Source: JASHUC01 sp963849095
GTDB lineage: Bacteria > Pseudomonadota > Gammaproteobacteria > Steroidobacterales > Steroidobacteraceae
Length of the DNA: 64,000 bases
Assembly: GCA_963849095.1 (NCBI GenBank)
Contig: CAWKGA010000009.1
Location: 1 to 64,000, forward strand
Reading direction: 5' to 3'
Shown: positions 47,712-57,230 of the stretch, piece by piece
Layout of the letters: the number at the start of each line of letters is the position of its first letter
How positions within the stretch are numbered: position 1 is the stretch's first letter
Notes under the pieces: model-generated
The model's database searches: none
What the model was told of the DNA's origin: nothing
What the model saw: only the letters and a program-made list of their open reading frames with translations
Position numbers and translations under genes: made by a program

Positions 47712-48284
47712 ATGGGTCACCGTCTCACCAAGATCTACACGCGCACCGGCGACGACGGCACGACCGGCCTCGGCGACGGCCAGCGCGTGCCGAAGGACGA
47801 TCAGCGCGTGGAGGCTTACGGCACCGTCGATGAGCTCAACAGCGTACTCGGCCTGGTGCTCGCCGCGCCCGGCCTCCCGGAGGCCGTTGCTCTGTGCCTC
47901 ACGCACATCCAGCACGAGCTGTTCGACCTCGGCGGGGAGCTCTGCATTCCCGGGCACCGTATGATCACCTCCGAGCATATCGCCCGGCTGGAGCATGTGC
48001 TGGACGAGCTCAACGACGCGCTGCCGCCGCTCGAGGACTTCATCCTGCCGAGCGGCGGCCCGGCCACCGCGGCATGCCACGTGGCGCGCGCGGTCAGCCG
48101 CCGCGCAGAGCGCCGTGTGTGGACGCTCGCGAAGCGCGAGCCCGTCAATCCCGAGGCGGCGAAGTACTTGAACCGGCTGTCGGACCTGCTGTTCGTGATC
48201 GCGCGGGTCCTGGTGCGGCACGAGCGCGGCTCCGAGGTGCTGTGGCGCCACGCTCGCGGCAAGCCCGACATCGGACCGGTTTGA
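47712..48284 (+). CDS. Cob(I)alamin adenosyltransferase (PduO type)
   Basis: 190 residues; transfers the adenosyl group of ATP to cobalamin. The ATP-binding start TKIYTRTGDDGTTGLGDGQR, the VEAYGTVDELNSVLG segment and the C-terminal RRAERRVWTLAKREPVNPEA are all present. ATG 47712 (MGHRLTKIY) matches the family; the upstream frame does not. The MFS pump gene begins 12 nt later, so they share a transcript. Confidence 0.94.
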   Translation: MGHRLTKIYTRTGDDGTTGLGDGQRVPKDDQRVEAYGTVDELNSVLGLVLAAPGLPEAVALCLTHIQHELFDLGGELCIPGHRMITSEHIARLEHVLDELNDALPPLEDFILPSGGPATAACHVARAVSRRAERRVWTLAKREPVNPEAAKYLNRLSDLLFVIARVLVRHERGSEVLWRHARGKPDIGPV

Positions 48285-48296
48285 CTAATCCCTCCC

Positions 48297-49748
48297 ATGC
48301 GTAGCGCCAACCGGCCGCTCGTCGTCGCGGGCGTGCTCCTCGCGATGTTCATGAGTGCGATGGAAGCGACCATCGTCGCCACAGCGATGCCGACCGTCGT
48401 CGAGAAGCTCGGCGGCATCGAGTACTACGGCTGGGTCGGCGCGGTGTACCTGCTCACCTCGACCGTCACGATGCCGCTCTACGGCAAGCTGTCCGACCTG
48501 CACGGCCGCAAGCCCATCATGCTGCTCAGCATGGCCATCTTCCTCGTGGGTTCCATGACGAGCGGCCTGTCGCGGAGCATGACGCAGCTCATCGTCTTTC
48601 GAGCGCTGCAAGGCGCAGGCGCGGGCGGACTTCTGCCCGTCTCCATCACCATCGTCGGCGACATCTACGAGCCGGTGGAACGCGCCCGCATGCAAGGTGT
48701 GTTCGGCGCCGTGTGGGGCGTTTCCGCGATGAGCGGCCCGCTGCTGGGCGGCCTCATCGTGAACGCGCTCTCGTGGCGGTGGGTCTTCTTCATCAATGTC
48801 CCCTTCGGACTGCTCTCCGCAGTCCTCCTCACGACGTTCTTCCACGAGCGCACGACGATGCACGAGCACCGCCTCGATCTGGGCGGCGCTGGGCTGCTCA
48901 CCGGATCGATCGTGGCTCTGCTCCTCGGAGCCGGACAATTTCAGCCCGGTGCCATGCTGCCGCTCGCGGTGGTACTGCTCGCGGGCTTCATCTGGGTCGA
49001 GTCACGCGTGACCGAACCGGTGCTATCGCTCGCGCTGCTGCGCCGGCCCGTCATCGGCATCTCGAGCGCCGCGGGCGCGGCCGTCGGCGCGGTCATGTCA
49101 TCGGCGGTCATCTATCTACCCCTGTACGTGCAAGCCGTGCTCGGGGGCACACCCACCCAGGCCGGCGCCACGGTTTCGCCGATGCTGATCGGCTGGCCCA
49201 TCGCGAGCACCATCGGGGGACGGCTCCTGCCGCGCACCGGCTACCGCCCGCTCGTGCGATTCGGCTTCGGGACCGTGACGGTCATGGCGATCGCGCTCGC
49301 CGTGCTGCTGCGCCACGGAGCATCCGCCACGGCGCTCGGCGTGACGATGTTCATGATGGGAGCCGGCATGGGAGCCGCCAACTCGGCGCTCATCATCGCC
49401 GTGCAGGAAAGCGCCTCGTGGGAGGAGCGCGGCGTTGCGACCGCGAGCACTCTCTTCTTCCGCACCATCGGGGGCGCGATCGCCGTCGGCGCGCTGGGCG
49501 CCGTGCTTGCGGCGGGGATCGGACCTGGCGTGTCCGCCTCCCTGCTCAATCAGCTCCTCGCGCCCAACCACGGAGGAATCGACGCGGGCGTCGCCGCGCG
49601 GATGGCCGGCTCACTGAGCGCCGGTATCTATCACGTGTTCGACGTGATCGCGGTGATCTCGGTGGCCGCGCTCGCGGCGGCGCTGTTCTTCCCGCACAAG
49701 GAGCTCTCGCGGAGCCCCGCGGCGGCCGACTACCTCGCCGGGGAGTGA
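48297..49748 (+). CDS. MFS multidrug efflux transporter (DHA2, 14 TM type)
   Basis: 483 residues with 14 predicted membrane helices. Motif A is GKLSDLHGRKPIMLLSMAIF, motif C-like text is GVSAMSGPLLGGLIV, and the first helix carries the MEATIVATAMPTVV acidic motif typical of EmrB/QacA transporters. The inner membrane exchanges protons for drugs or other amphiphiles; the substrate is not evident. ATG 48297. Confidence 0.92.
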   Translation: MRSANRPLVVAGVLLAMFMSAMEATIVATAMPTVVEKLGGIEYYGWVGAVYLLTSTVTMPLYGKLSDLHGRKPIMLLSMAIFLVGSMTSGLSRSMTQLIVFRALQGAGAGGLLPVSITIVGDIYEPVERARMQGVFGAVWGVSAMSGPLLGGLIVNALSWRWVFFINVPFGLLSAVLLTTFFHERTTMHEHRLDLGGAGLLTGSIVALLLGAGQFQPGAMLPLAVVLLAGFIWVESRVTEPVLSLALLRRPVIGISSAAGAAVGAVMSSAVIYLPLYVQAVLGGTPTQAGATVSPMLIGWPIASTIGGRLLPRTGYRPLVRFGFGTVTVMAIALAVLLRHGASATALGVTMFMMGAGMGAANSALIIAVQESASWEERGVATASTLFFRTIGGAIAVGALGAVLAAGIGPGVSASLLNQLLAPNHGGIDAGVAARMAGSLSAGIYHVFDVIAVISVAALAAALFFPHKELSRSPAAADYLAGE

Positions 49749-49784
49749 GCATCGTGAGGCCGCCCGGTGGCGCCGACCCGCGCG

Positions 49785-50183
49785 TTAGCGTTTGGCTTTG
49801 GACTTGTTCAGAGTCACGGCGGCGCGAACGAGAGTCTTCAACGCGTCCTCGTCTATTTTCTCGCCCTCGCGGAAGTCGATGGCACGCCTCGTGTTCCCCT
49901 CGAGACTGGAGTTGAAGAGGCCCGAAGGATCCTTCAGCGCCGCCCCTTTGGCGAAGGTCATCTTCACGACGCTCTTGTAAGTCTCGCCGGTGCAGATCAT
50001 TCCGTCGTGGTACCACACCGGAACCCCCCTCCACTTCCACTCCTCGATGACTTCGGGATCGGCTTCCTTGATCAAGGTACGAAGCCGGCTGAGCATCTTG
50101 CCCCGCCAGTCGCCGAGCTCCTTGATTCTCGCGTCTATCAGCTGAGAAGGGGACTGGCTGTCGTGCGACTCGCTGCTCTTCAT
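49785..50183 (-). CDS. DUF1801 family protein
   Basis: 132 residues: IKELGDWRGKMLSRLRTLIK, then PEVIEEWKWRGVPVWYHDGM and KMTFAKGAALKDPSGLFN. This is the YdhG-like DUF1801 fold; role unknown. It is the third gene of a minus-strand ArsR-SRPBCC-DUF1801 operon, a common arrangement. It starts 15 nt after the SRPBCC stop. ATG 50183. Confidence 0.82.
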   Translation of the reverse strand: MKSSESHDSQSPSQLIDARIKELGDWRGKMLSRLRTLIKEADPEVIEEWKWRGVPVWYHDGMICTGETYKSVVKMTFAKGAALKDPSGLFNSSLEGNTRRAIDFREGEKIDEDALKTLVRAAVTLNKSKAKR

Positions 50184-50198
50184 GCCCGCATCTCGTCC

Positions 50199-50609
50199 TT
50201 AATCTATCCGCGCCAATACCCGCTCCAGCGCCGCAAGGAACCGCCGCCACCCCATCTTGGCGCCCTGGTAGGCCTGCTGCTGATCCTGACGGAAGCCTGA
50301 CTGCTCCATGCGCAGGTGGGTTCCCGTGCTCGTAGGGGTGAGAGTCCAGGTGACGACACTGGTGAGGCCAAAGGCACACCATGTGTAGGACAGCGTTTTG
50401 TTCGGCTCGACGGCCAGGACCTGACAGTCGACAGCGCCCCAGTCTGCGCGAAAATTGAAACGGTGGCCCACGGCAGCCGTGAAGTCGTTCTTCATGAGCC
50501 ACTCCTCGATCAGGGGTGGTTGCGAGAGCGCGCGCCAGATCTTCTCCGGGGGATGGGGTATTTCACGCTCGATCACCACGGAGAGCGTTTCGGTCGGGGT
50601 TTCGCTCAT
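50199..50609 (-). CDS. SRPBCC/AHSA1-domain protein
   Basis: 136 residues with the START-like helix-grip fold: IEREIPHPPEKIWRALSQPP, EEWLMKNDFTAAVGHRFNFR and GWRRFLAALERVLARID. Such proteins bind hydrophobic ligands. Its start overlaps the ArsR-type stop by 4 nt, so they are translationally coupled. Confidence 0.88.
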   Translation of the reverse strand: MSETPTETLSVVIEREIPHPPEKIWRALSQPPLIEEWLMKNDFTAAVGHRFNFRADWGAVDCQVLAVEPNKTLSYTWCAFGLTSVVTWTLTPTSTGTHLRMEQSGFRQDQQQAYQGAKMGWRRFLAALERVLARID

Positions 50610-50929
50610 TGGTCCATCCTTCTCAGCAGGTCTTCGAGGTGGTCGAATCGGTTTTGCCAGAACCCCGCCATATGGCTCGTCCAGTCGAGCAGCGGGGCCA
50701 AAGCGCCGAGCTGAGCGCTATAGTGTGTCCGGCGACCTTCGTGGCGGTCGCGCACGAGCCCGGCCTGCCTCAGGACCGCAAGATGCTTCGAGACGGCCGG
50801 TTGCGAGACGCCGGCCCGAGCCGTCAGAGCCCCGACCGTCTGCTCTCCTTTGCGGCACAGTCGTTCGAAGAGCGCGCGCCGAGTCGGATCGGCCAATGCC
50901 CTGAAGAGAATGTCACGTGGGTCTGGCAT
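50606..50929 (-). CDS. ArsR-family transcriptional regulator
   Basis: 107 residues; winged helix with RALADPTRRALFERLCRKGE and recognition helix GVSQPAVSKHLAVLRQAGLV. No metal-binding ELCVCDL-type cysteines are present, so it is not an arsenic sensor in the strict sense. ATG 50929 (MPDPRDILFRALADP). It probably autoregulates the operon from the AT-rich region upstream at 50930-51000. Confidence 0.9.
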   Translation of the reverse strand: MPDPRDILFRALADPTRRALFERLCRKGEQTVGALTARAGVSQPAVSKHLAVLRQAGLVRDRHEGRRTHYSAQLGALAPLLDWTSHMAGFWQNRFDHLEDLLRRMDQ

Positions 50930-51024
50930 CACGATCAATAACCAGGTGGCTATTTAATAAAAAATATAACCGCTTGGCTATGTGTGTCAAGCGGAAATTC
51001 CAGAGCTCCGCCGTCACGAGGCGT

Positions 51025-53097
51025 TCAGGGTGCCGCCAGCTCCTCGAGCAAGGCTCGCTGGCCGTAAACGCGGCGCAGCGCCTCGCTGATCGCCACGGTC
51101 AACACGGCGACGGCGCGATTGAGGTTCGCGTCATAGCCGAAGTCACCGCCGAGGGACAGAATGTTCCCGTCGAAAATCGCGCCGATCACCTCGCCCTGTC
51201 CGTCGATCACGGGAGAGCCGGAGTTGCCGCCGATGATGTCGTTGGTGGTCGCGAAGTCGAAGACTGTCCCGGGGTTCACCAGGCCCTCGGCGTGTTGCCA
51301 GCGCGGAGCGAGATTGAACGGGAACTGTCCCGTCGCGCGCTTCCAGAGTCCACCGAAATAGGTGAACGGCGGGACGGTCGTGCCATCGTCGGTCCATCCG
51401 GCCACCTTGCCGTACGAGATGCGTAGCGAGAACGTCGCATCCGGGTAGACACTCGTGCCGTACGCCGCAAAGCGCGCCCTGGCGATCTTCTCCGCCGCCT
51501 GGTCCGTCGGCCCTGACACGCGGGCCTCGTAGGCCTTGCGAACCGCGCGCGAGGCCGGATCGGTCGCGAGCACGAAGCGGATCATCGGATCGGCGGACGC
51601 CTTCACCGCGGCAAGCCCACCGTCCCACAGCTGCTTGCGGTAGGCCGGATCGGCGAGTCTGGAGCGCGCCAGCTCGGCGGACAAGGTCTCGGGCGAATCG
51701 CGGCCGAGAAAGATCCGCGTCGCCGGAGAATCGGCCGTGAGGTACTCGCGCAGCTTCGAGAGCCAAAACTCGAGCGCGACCTGCTCGAGCTCCGGGTACA
51801 CGGGCGCAGGGTCGAGCACCGTCTTCTCGAGGAGCGGCAAGCGGCTGTCGGTGTACTCGGGCAGGCGGTCGGCATTGGTCTTTTGCCGCTCCTCTGCCGC
51901 ACGCACCAGCCCGCGGGCATAACTGAAGAGGTGGCTCCCCAAGCCGGCGTGGGACTCCTCGAGGTCGTAGGGCATCGCGAGGGCTCTCACATCGGCCTGT
52001 ACCTTGGCGATCTCTGCCCAAGGATCCCCGATCTCGCGCGCGAGCTGCGGATCGGCGGCCACCTTGGCTTGCAAAGCCTCGTCCGCGTGGCGCTTGGAGG
52101 CGATGAGCCCGGGGGCGACCAGCGCTTTCTCCTCCCCGTACAGATCCTTGAAGGTGTTCTCGACGCCGAACAGCAGGGTATCGGAGATACGCGCGTGATC
52201 CGCGCTCTCCTCGCTGAAACGAATGAGCCGGCCCCGCAACTCCGAGAGCCGCACCATGTACCACGGCACCGCAAGGTCCCGCATCGTCTCGAGCTGCTCG
52301 GCGGTCAGCAGCCGATCGGTCGTGCCGGGATTGCCCACCACGAACACGGCCTCGCCCGCCTGGGGCGGCGCAAAGGACCAACGAAAATGGTCCGGCGTCG
52401 CGACGGCGTTGCCGTTCTCGTAGAGCCTGACGAAGGAGAAATCGAGATCGTAGCGGGGAAAGTTGAAATTGTCCGGATCACCGCCGAAGAACGCCGTCTG
52501 CATCTCCGGTGCCATCACGAGCCGTACATCCGAGTACTTGCGATATTTGTAGAGCTCGTACTCGCCCCCCTCGTAGAGCGAGATGACCTGACAGCGGAAT
52601 CGCTCCTCCTGTCCGGAGCAGGCCCGTTTCTCGATGGCGGCGATCTTCGCGTCGCGCACCCTCACGAACTCGCGCCCGGACTCTCCGGCGGTGGCGCCCT
52701 GCACCTCGGGCGACACGTTCGAGATGGCGGTGAGGATCTCAGCCTGCATGCCCGGACAGAGCCGCTCGTCCTGCCGCGTCGGAGCGCTGAACCCGCTCGT
52801 GAGATAGTCGGCCTTGCCGGACGACAGTTGCTGGACGCACTGGCGCACGCAGTGATGGTTGGTCAGCACCAGACCATCGCCGCTCACCACGGAAGCCGAA
52901 CAGCCCGAAGAGAGCCGGACCGCCGCGCCGCGCACGTGGCTCAACCACTGCGGGCCGATGTCGACTCCGAGATGCGCCTTCACCGCCGACGACGGGAAGT
53001 TGTCGAACGTCCACATCCCCTCTGCGGCCCGCGACAGCCCCGCAAGCATCGCAGAGAAGCACACGGCGGAGAGAGCGGTGACCAGCAGCTTTTTCAT
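51025..53097 (-). CDS. S46-family peptidase (DPP7/DPP11-like)
   Basis: 690 residues, signal peptide (MKKLLVTALSAVCFSAMLAG, cut after SRA). The S46 triad is visible: His in GLVLTNHHCVRQC, Asp in FFGGDPDNFNFPRYDLDFSF and Ser in IGGNSGSPVIDGQGEVI. These periplasmic exopeptidases release dipeptides from peptide N-termini. ATG 53097 is preferred over the upstream GTG (53106). It stands alone; specificity (basic versus acidic P1) cannot be decided here. Confidence 0.93.
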   Translation of the reverse strand: MKKLLVTALSAVCFSAMLAGLSRAAEGMWTFDNFPSSAVKAHLGVDIGPQWLSHVRGAAVRLSSGCSASVVSGDGLVLTNHHCVRQCVQQLSSGKADYLTSGFSAPTRQDERLCPGMQAEILTAISNVSPEVQGATAGESGREFVRVRDAKIAAIEKRACSGQEERFRCQVISLYEGGEYELYKYRKYSDVRLVMAPEMQTAFFGGDPDNFNFPRYDLDFSFVRLYENGNAVATPDHFRWSFAPPQAGEAVFVVGNPGTTDRLLTAEQLETMRDLAVPWYMVRLSELRGRLIRFSEESADHARISDTLLFGVENTFKDLYGEEKALVAPGLIASKRHADEALQAKVAADPQLAREIGDPWAEIAKVQADVRALAMPYDLEESHAGLGSHLFSYARGLVRAAEERQKTNADRLPEYTDSRLPLLEKTVLDPAPVYPELEQVALEFWLSKLREYLTADSPATRIFLGRDSPETLSAELARSRLADPAYRKQLWDGGLAAVKASADPMIRFVLATDPASRAVRKAYEARVSGPTDQAAEKIARARFAAYGTSVYPDATFSLRISYGKVAGWTDDGTTVPPFTYFGGLWKRATGQFPFNLAPRWQHAEGLVNPGTVFDFATTNDIIGGNSGSPVIDGQGEVIGAIFDGNILSLGGDFGYDANLNRAVAVLTVAISEALRRVYGQRALLEELAAP

Positions 53098-53131
53098 GGA
53101 ACTCACGAGCTCGCTCGCCAGGTCGGCCTAC

Positions 53132-53596
53132 TCAGCGAAAGAGGTCCTTGAGCTTCTCCAGAAACGAGCCGGAGCGCAGGCGCTTCAACGTTGCGGCCCA
53201 GCGATCCTCCGCGACCAGCTTTCTCTCGAGATCCGCCTCCTCCCGCTTCATCAGCTCGAGAACCCGGGTGTCCTCGTCAGCCTCGAGCCAGAATCCGTGC
53301 TGATTCTCGCAGAGCTCCATCTCCAGGTCGTAGAACCGGTACCTGAATCGGCTGAGAGCGGCGTTGCATTCGGGACATTTGTCCGTCGTGGGCGTGGAGT
53401 CGGTGACGAGCGTCCCCTTCGCATGCTCGCCGAAGTCGAAAACCTCGTCCTCCAGCTGCTCGAGCTCCTGGCGCTCGAGCCACATCCCTTTGCAGGATGG
53501 ACAGGCGTTGACCTTGATCTTGTGCCGGATGGCCGGCGCCAAGTCCGTATTGCATCTGGGGCACTTCAATTTGGCCTCCGATTCAGCCGTCCGCAC
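53132..53596 (-). CDS. TFIIB-type zinc-ribbon protein
   Basis: 154 residues with two Cys4 ribbons: KCPRCNTDLAPAIRHKIKVN with ACPSCKGMWLERQELEQLED, and KCPECNAALSRFRY with CENQHGFWLEADEDTRVLEL. This is the zf-TFIIB (YjdC-like) architecture of bacterial cytosolic proteins with unknown role. A C-terminal basic helix follows (ATLKRLRSGSFLEKLKDLFR). The start is a GTG at 53596. Confidence 0.82.
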   Translation of the reverse strand: MRTAESEAKLKCPRCNTDLAPAIRHKIKVNACPSCKGMWLERQELEQLEDEVFDFGEHAKGTLVTDSTPTTDKCPECNAALSRFRYRFYDLEMELCENQHGFWLEADEDTRVLELMKREEADLERKLVAEDRWAATLKRLRSGSFLEKLKDLFR

Positions 53597-53795
53597 GGGT
53601 CACTCGCGCCATTGTGCATCTCGCAGTCGCGCCGGAGAAGGGCTCCCGAGAGGCCTCGATGCGGGCAAGCCCTCTCGAAGCTTACCGCGGCGGACGCGCG
53701 GCCGCCGAGTGCCGACCGGCCGCTCGGCGAGCCGCGGCTTTCGGGTATAGTGCCGCGCTCCAGCTGACTTCCCTGTCTGACCCCAAGGGTACTCC

Positions 53796-55121
53796 GTGCA
53801 CGACTTGGACCGTGGCGCCGCGCAACTCAAGCGCCGGCACATCATCGCCGCCACGATCGGCAACGCGCTGGAGTTCTACGACTTCCTGATCTACGCGCTG
53901 TTCGCGATCCAGATCGGCCACGCGTTCTTTCCCACCTCGACGGCCTACGGGAGCCTGATGCTCTCGCTCGCGACGTTCGGCGCCGGATTCGCGACGCGAC
54001 CCATCGGCGGCATCGTGCTCGGGCGGTACGCGGATCGGGTGGGACGGAAACCCGCGATGCTGCTGTGCCTGGTGCTGATCGGTGCCTCGATCACGGCGAT
54101 GGCGCTGATCCCTTCCTATGCTCGGATCGGCATCGCGGCCCCGATCCTGGTGGTGATCGCGCGCCTCGTGGAGGGTTTCTCGCTCGGGGGCGAGGTGGGG
54201 TCGAACACCGCTTTTCTCGCCGAGGCGGCGAGTCCCGAGCATCGCGGGGAGGTGGTCTCCTGGCAGGCGGCGAGCCAGCTGATGGCCCTGATCACCGGCA
54301 GTCTGGTCGGCGTGGCGCTCACGGCGATCATGCCGGCGGCTCGACTCGATACGTACGGTTGGCGGATTGCGCTGCTGCTCGGTGCGGCGGCCGTGCCGTT
54401 CGGACTCTGGTTGCGGACCGGTCTGCCCGAAACGCTGCACATCGGTGAGTCCCGGACGCCGCTAACCGCGGAGTGGCCCTCGACCAGCCAGGAAGCCGGC
54501 CTCACGCGCCGCCACTGGCGGGTCATCGTGCTCGGCCTGATCGTCCTCGCTGCCGGTACGATCGCCAACTACATTTTCACGTACATCGTGACTTACGCGC
54601 AGCACACGCTGCACCTATCCGCACGGGCCGGCTTCCTGGGCGAACTCGCGAACTACGCCGTCAGCCTGCCGTTCGTCGTGTTGGGCGGGCGCTGGTCCGA
54701 CCGCTATGGCCGCCGGCCGATCAACGTCTGGAGCAATCTCGCCTTCCTTGCCGCGATCTATCCCGTATTCGCCTGGGTCGTCGCCGCACCGTCCGCAGGG
54801 TCGTTGATCGTGGGCATGGCGCTGCTCGGCGCCCTGTCGTCGCTCTGGTTCGGTTCCTTCGTCGCCGGCCTGGTCGAAGCGCTGCCCCGAGCGGTCCGCA
54901 GCACCGCCTTCGGCACCGTCTACGCGCTCTCGGTCGCGGTGTTCGGCGGCACCACGCAGCTCGTCGTCACCTGGCTGATCCACGTCACCGGCAGCTCGAT
55001 CGCACCCGCGTGGTACCTGATTGGAGCGACCGCCGTCGGGCAGATCGCGTTCATGCTGTTCCCCGAAACGGCACCGGTACGCTTGTCGGGCAGAGCGAGA
55101 TTCCAATCCAATGCGGCGTAG
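53796..55121 (+). CDS. MFS transporter, metabolite:H+ symporter (MHS/ShiA-type)
   Basis: 441 residues, 12 helices. MHS hallmark text: GNALEFYDFLIYALFAIQIG, FATRPIGGIVLGRYADRVGR, LVEGFSLGGEVGSNTAFLAE and the second-half repeat GGRWSDRYGRRPINVWSNLA. It imports a carboxylate or similar solute. The start is a GTG at 53796. Monocistronic and convergent with ampD. Confidence 0.9.
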   Translation: MHDLDRGAAQLKRRHIIAATIGNALEFYDFLIYALFAIQIGHAFFPTSTAYGSLMLSLATFGAGFATRPIGGIVLGRYADRVGRKPAMLLCLVLIGASITAMALIPSYARIGIAAPILVVIARLVEGFSLGGEVGSNTAFLAEAASPEHRGEVVSWQAASQLMALITGSLVGVALTAIMPAARLDTYGWRIALLLGAAAVPFGLWLRTGLPETLHIGESRTPLTAEWPSTSQEAGLTRRHWRVIVLGLIVLAAGTIANYIFTYIVTYAQHTLHLSARAGFLGELANYAVSLPFVVLGGRWSDRYGRRPINVWSNLAFLAAIYPVFAWVVAAPSAGSLIVGMALLGALSSLWFGSFVAGLVEALPRAVRSTAFGTVYALSVAVFGGTTQLVVTWLIHVTGSSIAPAWYLIGATAVGQIAFMLFPETAPVRLSGRARFQSNAA

Positions 55122-55187
55122 GTCAGTCCGCTCTCTTCGTCCGGGGCTGGTCGAGTCGCCGCGGGGCAGCTGAACCGCGCCGAGCGC

Positions 55188-55790
55188 TCACCGCTTCCCG
55201 GGACGCCTGCTCGGTGCACCGAGCGAGCCCCGCAACCGTCCCCAGTCGAACACCGGGCCCGGGTCGGTCTTGCGGCCGGGGGCGATATCGCTGTGGCCGA
55301 CAACGCGCTCCCGGCTCAACGTGGGATAGGCGGCGAGCAGCGCCGCGATCAAGCCCGCGAGCTGACCATACTGGGCGTCGGTGTAGGGCTCATCATCCGT
55401 GCCCTCGAGCTCGATGCCGATCGAGAAGTCGTTGCAGGCCGACCGCCCCTCAAATTGCGAGACCCCGGAGTGCCAGGCCCGCCGGCCGAACGGAACGTAC
55501 TGGACGATGGCTCCCGTGCGGCGGATCAGCGCATGAGCCGACACCCGCTGGCCCGCGACCTCGCGAAAATAAGGGTGTCCGTCCGCGGGCAGCCCTCCGG
55601 TGAACAGCCGATCGATCCAGGGTCCGCCGAATTCGCCGGGCGGCAGACTGATGCCGTGGACGACGACGAGATCGATCGCGGTGCCGCCCGGGCGCTCATC
55701 GAAATGAGGTGACAGGACCTGCCTCACCCCCGCCGCAAGCCCCGTGGCGGCATCGACATGGAGCGGTTTTGTTGCAGAATGCTCGGACAT
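55188..55790 (-). CDS. ampD: 1,6-anhydro-N-acetylmuramyl-L-alanine amidase AmpD
   Basis: 200 residues; cytosolic amidase recycling muropeptides. Zinc ligands: His in VVVHGISLPPG, His in VVGHSDIAPG and Asp in RKTDPGPVFDW; RAWHSGVSQFEGRSACNDFS is conserved. ATG 55790 (MSEHSATKPL) is chosen; the much longer upstream frame is antisense of bioA and rsmE. Divergent from bioA with about 66 nt between starts. Loss of AmpD often de-represses beta-lactamases in relatives. Confidence 0.93.
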   Translation of the reverse strand: MSEHSATKPLHVDAATGLAAGVRQVLSPHFDERPGGTAIDLVVVHGISLPPGEFGGPWIDRLFTGGLPADGHPYFREVAGQRVSAHALIRRTGAIVQYVPFGRRAWHSGVSQFEGRSACNDFSIGIELEGTDDEPYTDAQYGQLAGLIAALLAAYPTLSRERVVGHSDIAPGRKTDPGPVFDWGRLRGSLGAPSRRPGKR

Positions 55791-55856
55791 GCGCTTACCC
55801 GCCCGCACTGTACCCCACGGAAGACCCGCGTAGCACCTCGAATGGAGAGCCAAGGG

Positions 55857-57224
55857 ATGACCCCCGCATCGACAGCGAACGCCCCGTACGTCGCCCGCGA
55901 CCTCGCACACGTCTGGCATCCCTGCACGCAGATGAAGGATCACGAGCGCGAGATGCCGATGATTCCCATCCGACGCGGCCAGGGGGTGTGGCTCGAGGAC
56001 TTCGATGGTCGACGCTACCTCGACGCGGTGAGCTCGTGGTGGGTGAACCTCTTCGGGCATGCCAACCCGCGCATCAATGCGGCCGTGCGCGAGCAGCTCG
56101 ATCGGCTGGAGCACGTCATGCTCGCGGGCTTCACGCATGAGGCGATCATCGACTTGAGCGAGGCGCTCGCCACTCTCGCGCCGCCGGGGCTCAGCCGCTG
56201 CTTCTACGCGGATAACGGCTCCGCGGCCGTGGAAGTCGCCGTGAAGATGAGCTTTCACTACTGGCGCAACGTCGGGAAGCCGGACAAGCGCCGCTTCGTG
56301 ACGCTCTCGAACAGCTATCACGGCGAGACGCTGGGCGCCCTCGCCGTGGGAAACGTCGAGCTCTACAAGTCCGTCTACCGTCCACTGCTCATGGACGTGA
56401 TCACAGTCCCCTCCCCGGACTGCTTTGAGCGCGAGCGCGGTGAGTCCTGGGCCGATCATTCGCGCCGCAAGTTCGCGCACATGGAGGAGGCGCTTGCGCG
56501 ACACGCGCACGAGGCCGCCGCGGTCATCGTGGAGCCGCTCGTGCAGTGCGCCGGCGGCATGCGGATGTACGACCCGGTCTATCTCGCGATGCTGCGCGAG
56601 GCTTGCGACCGTTACGAGGTGCACCTCATCGCCGATGAGATCGCGGTCGGCTTCGGTCGCACCGGGACGATGTTCGCGTGCGAGCAGGCGGGCATCCGGC
56701 CGGACCTGCTGTGCCTGTCGAAGGGGCTCACGGGCGGCTACCTTCCCCTCTCCGTCGTGATGACGACGGAGACCATCTATGCCGCGTTCTACGATGAATA
56801 CGCGCGCCTCAATGCCTTCCTGCACTCGCATAGCTATACCGGGAACGCGCTCGCCTGCGCGGCGGCGCGCGCGACTCTCGGCATCTTCCGGGAAGATCGC
56901 GTGATCGAGCGCAATCGCGAGCTCGCCGCTCGCCTGGGAGCGCGCGTGCAGGCGCTCGCGGATCATCCTCACGTGGCCGAGGTGCGCCAGTGCGGAATGA
57001 TCGCCGCCGTGGAGCTCGCGCGCGACAAGGCGAGCCGGGAGCCCTATCCCTGGCAGGAGCGCCGTGGACTCACGGTGTATCGCCACGGACTCGAGCGAGG
57101 CGCCCTGCTGCGGCCCATCGGGAACGTGATCTACTTCATGCCGCCCTACGTGATCGCGCCCGAGGAGATCGATTTCATGGTCGATGTCGCGCGGGAAGGC
57201 ATCGAGCGCGCGACGCGCGCCTGA
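55857..57224 (+). CDS. bioA: Adenosylmethionine-8-amino-7-oxononanoate aminotransferase
   Basis: 455 residues; PLP enzyme of biotin synthesis. BioA text: HVWHPCTQMKDHEREMPMIP, SSWWVNLFGHANPRINAAVR, GSAAVEVAVKMSFHYWRNVG and the PLP Lys in LLCLSKGLTGGYLPLS. ATG 55857 (MTPASTANAPYVARDLAHVW) follows a GGAGAG site. rsmE begins 6 nt after its stop codon. Confidence 0.95.
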   Translation: MTPASTANAPYVARDLAHVWHPCTQMKDHEREMPMIPIRRGQGVWLEDFDGRRYLDAVSSWWVNLFGHANPRINAAVREQLDRLEHVMLAGFTHEAIIDLSEALATLAPPGLSRCFYADNGSAAVEVAVKMSFHYWRNVGKPDKRRFVTLSNSYHGETLGALAVGNVELYKSVYRPLLMDVITVPSPDCFERERGESWADHSRRKFAHMEEALARHAHEAAAVIVEPLVQCAGGMRMYDPVYLAMLREACDRYEVHLIADEIAVGFGRTGTMFACEQAGIRPDLLCLSKGLTGGYLPLSVVMTTETIYAAFYDEYARLNAFLHSHSYTGNALACAAARATLGIFREDRVIERNRELAARLGARVQALADHPHVAEVRQCGMIAAVELARDKASREPYPWQERRGLTVYRHGLERGALLRPIGNVIYFMPPYVIAPEEIDFMVDVAREGIERATRA

Positions 57225-57230
57225 ATCGAT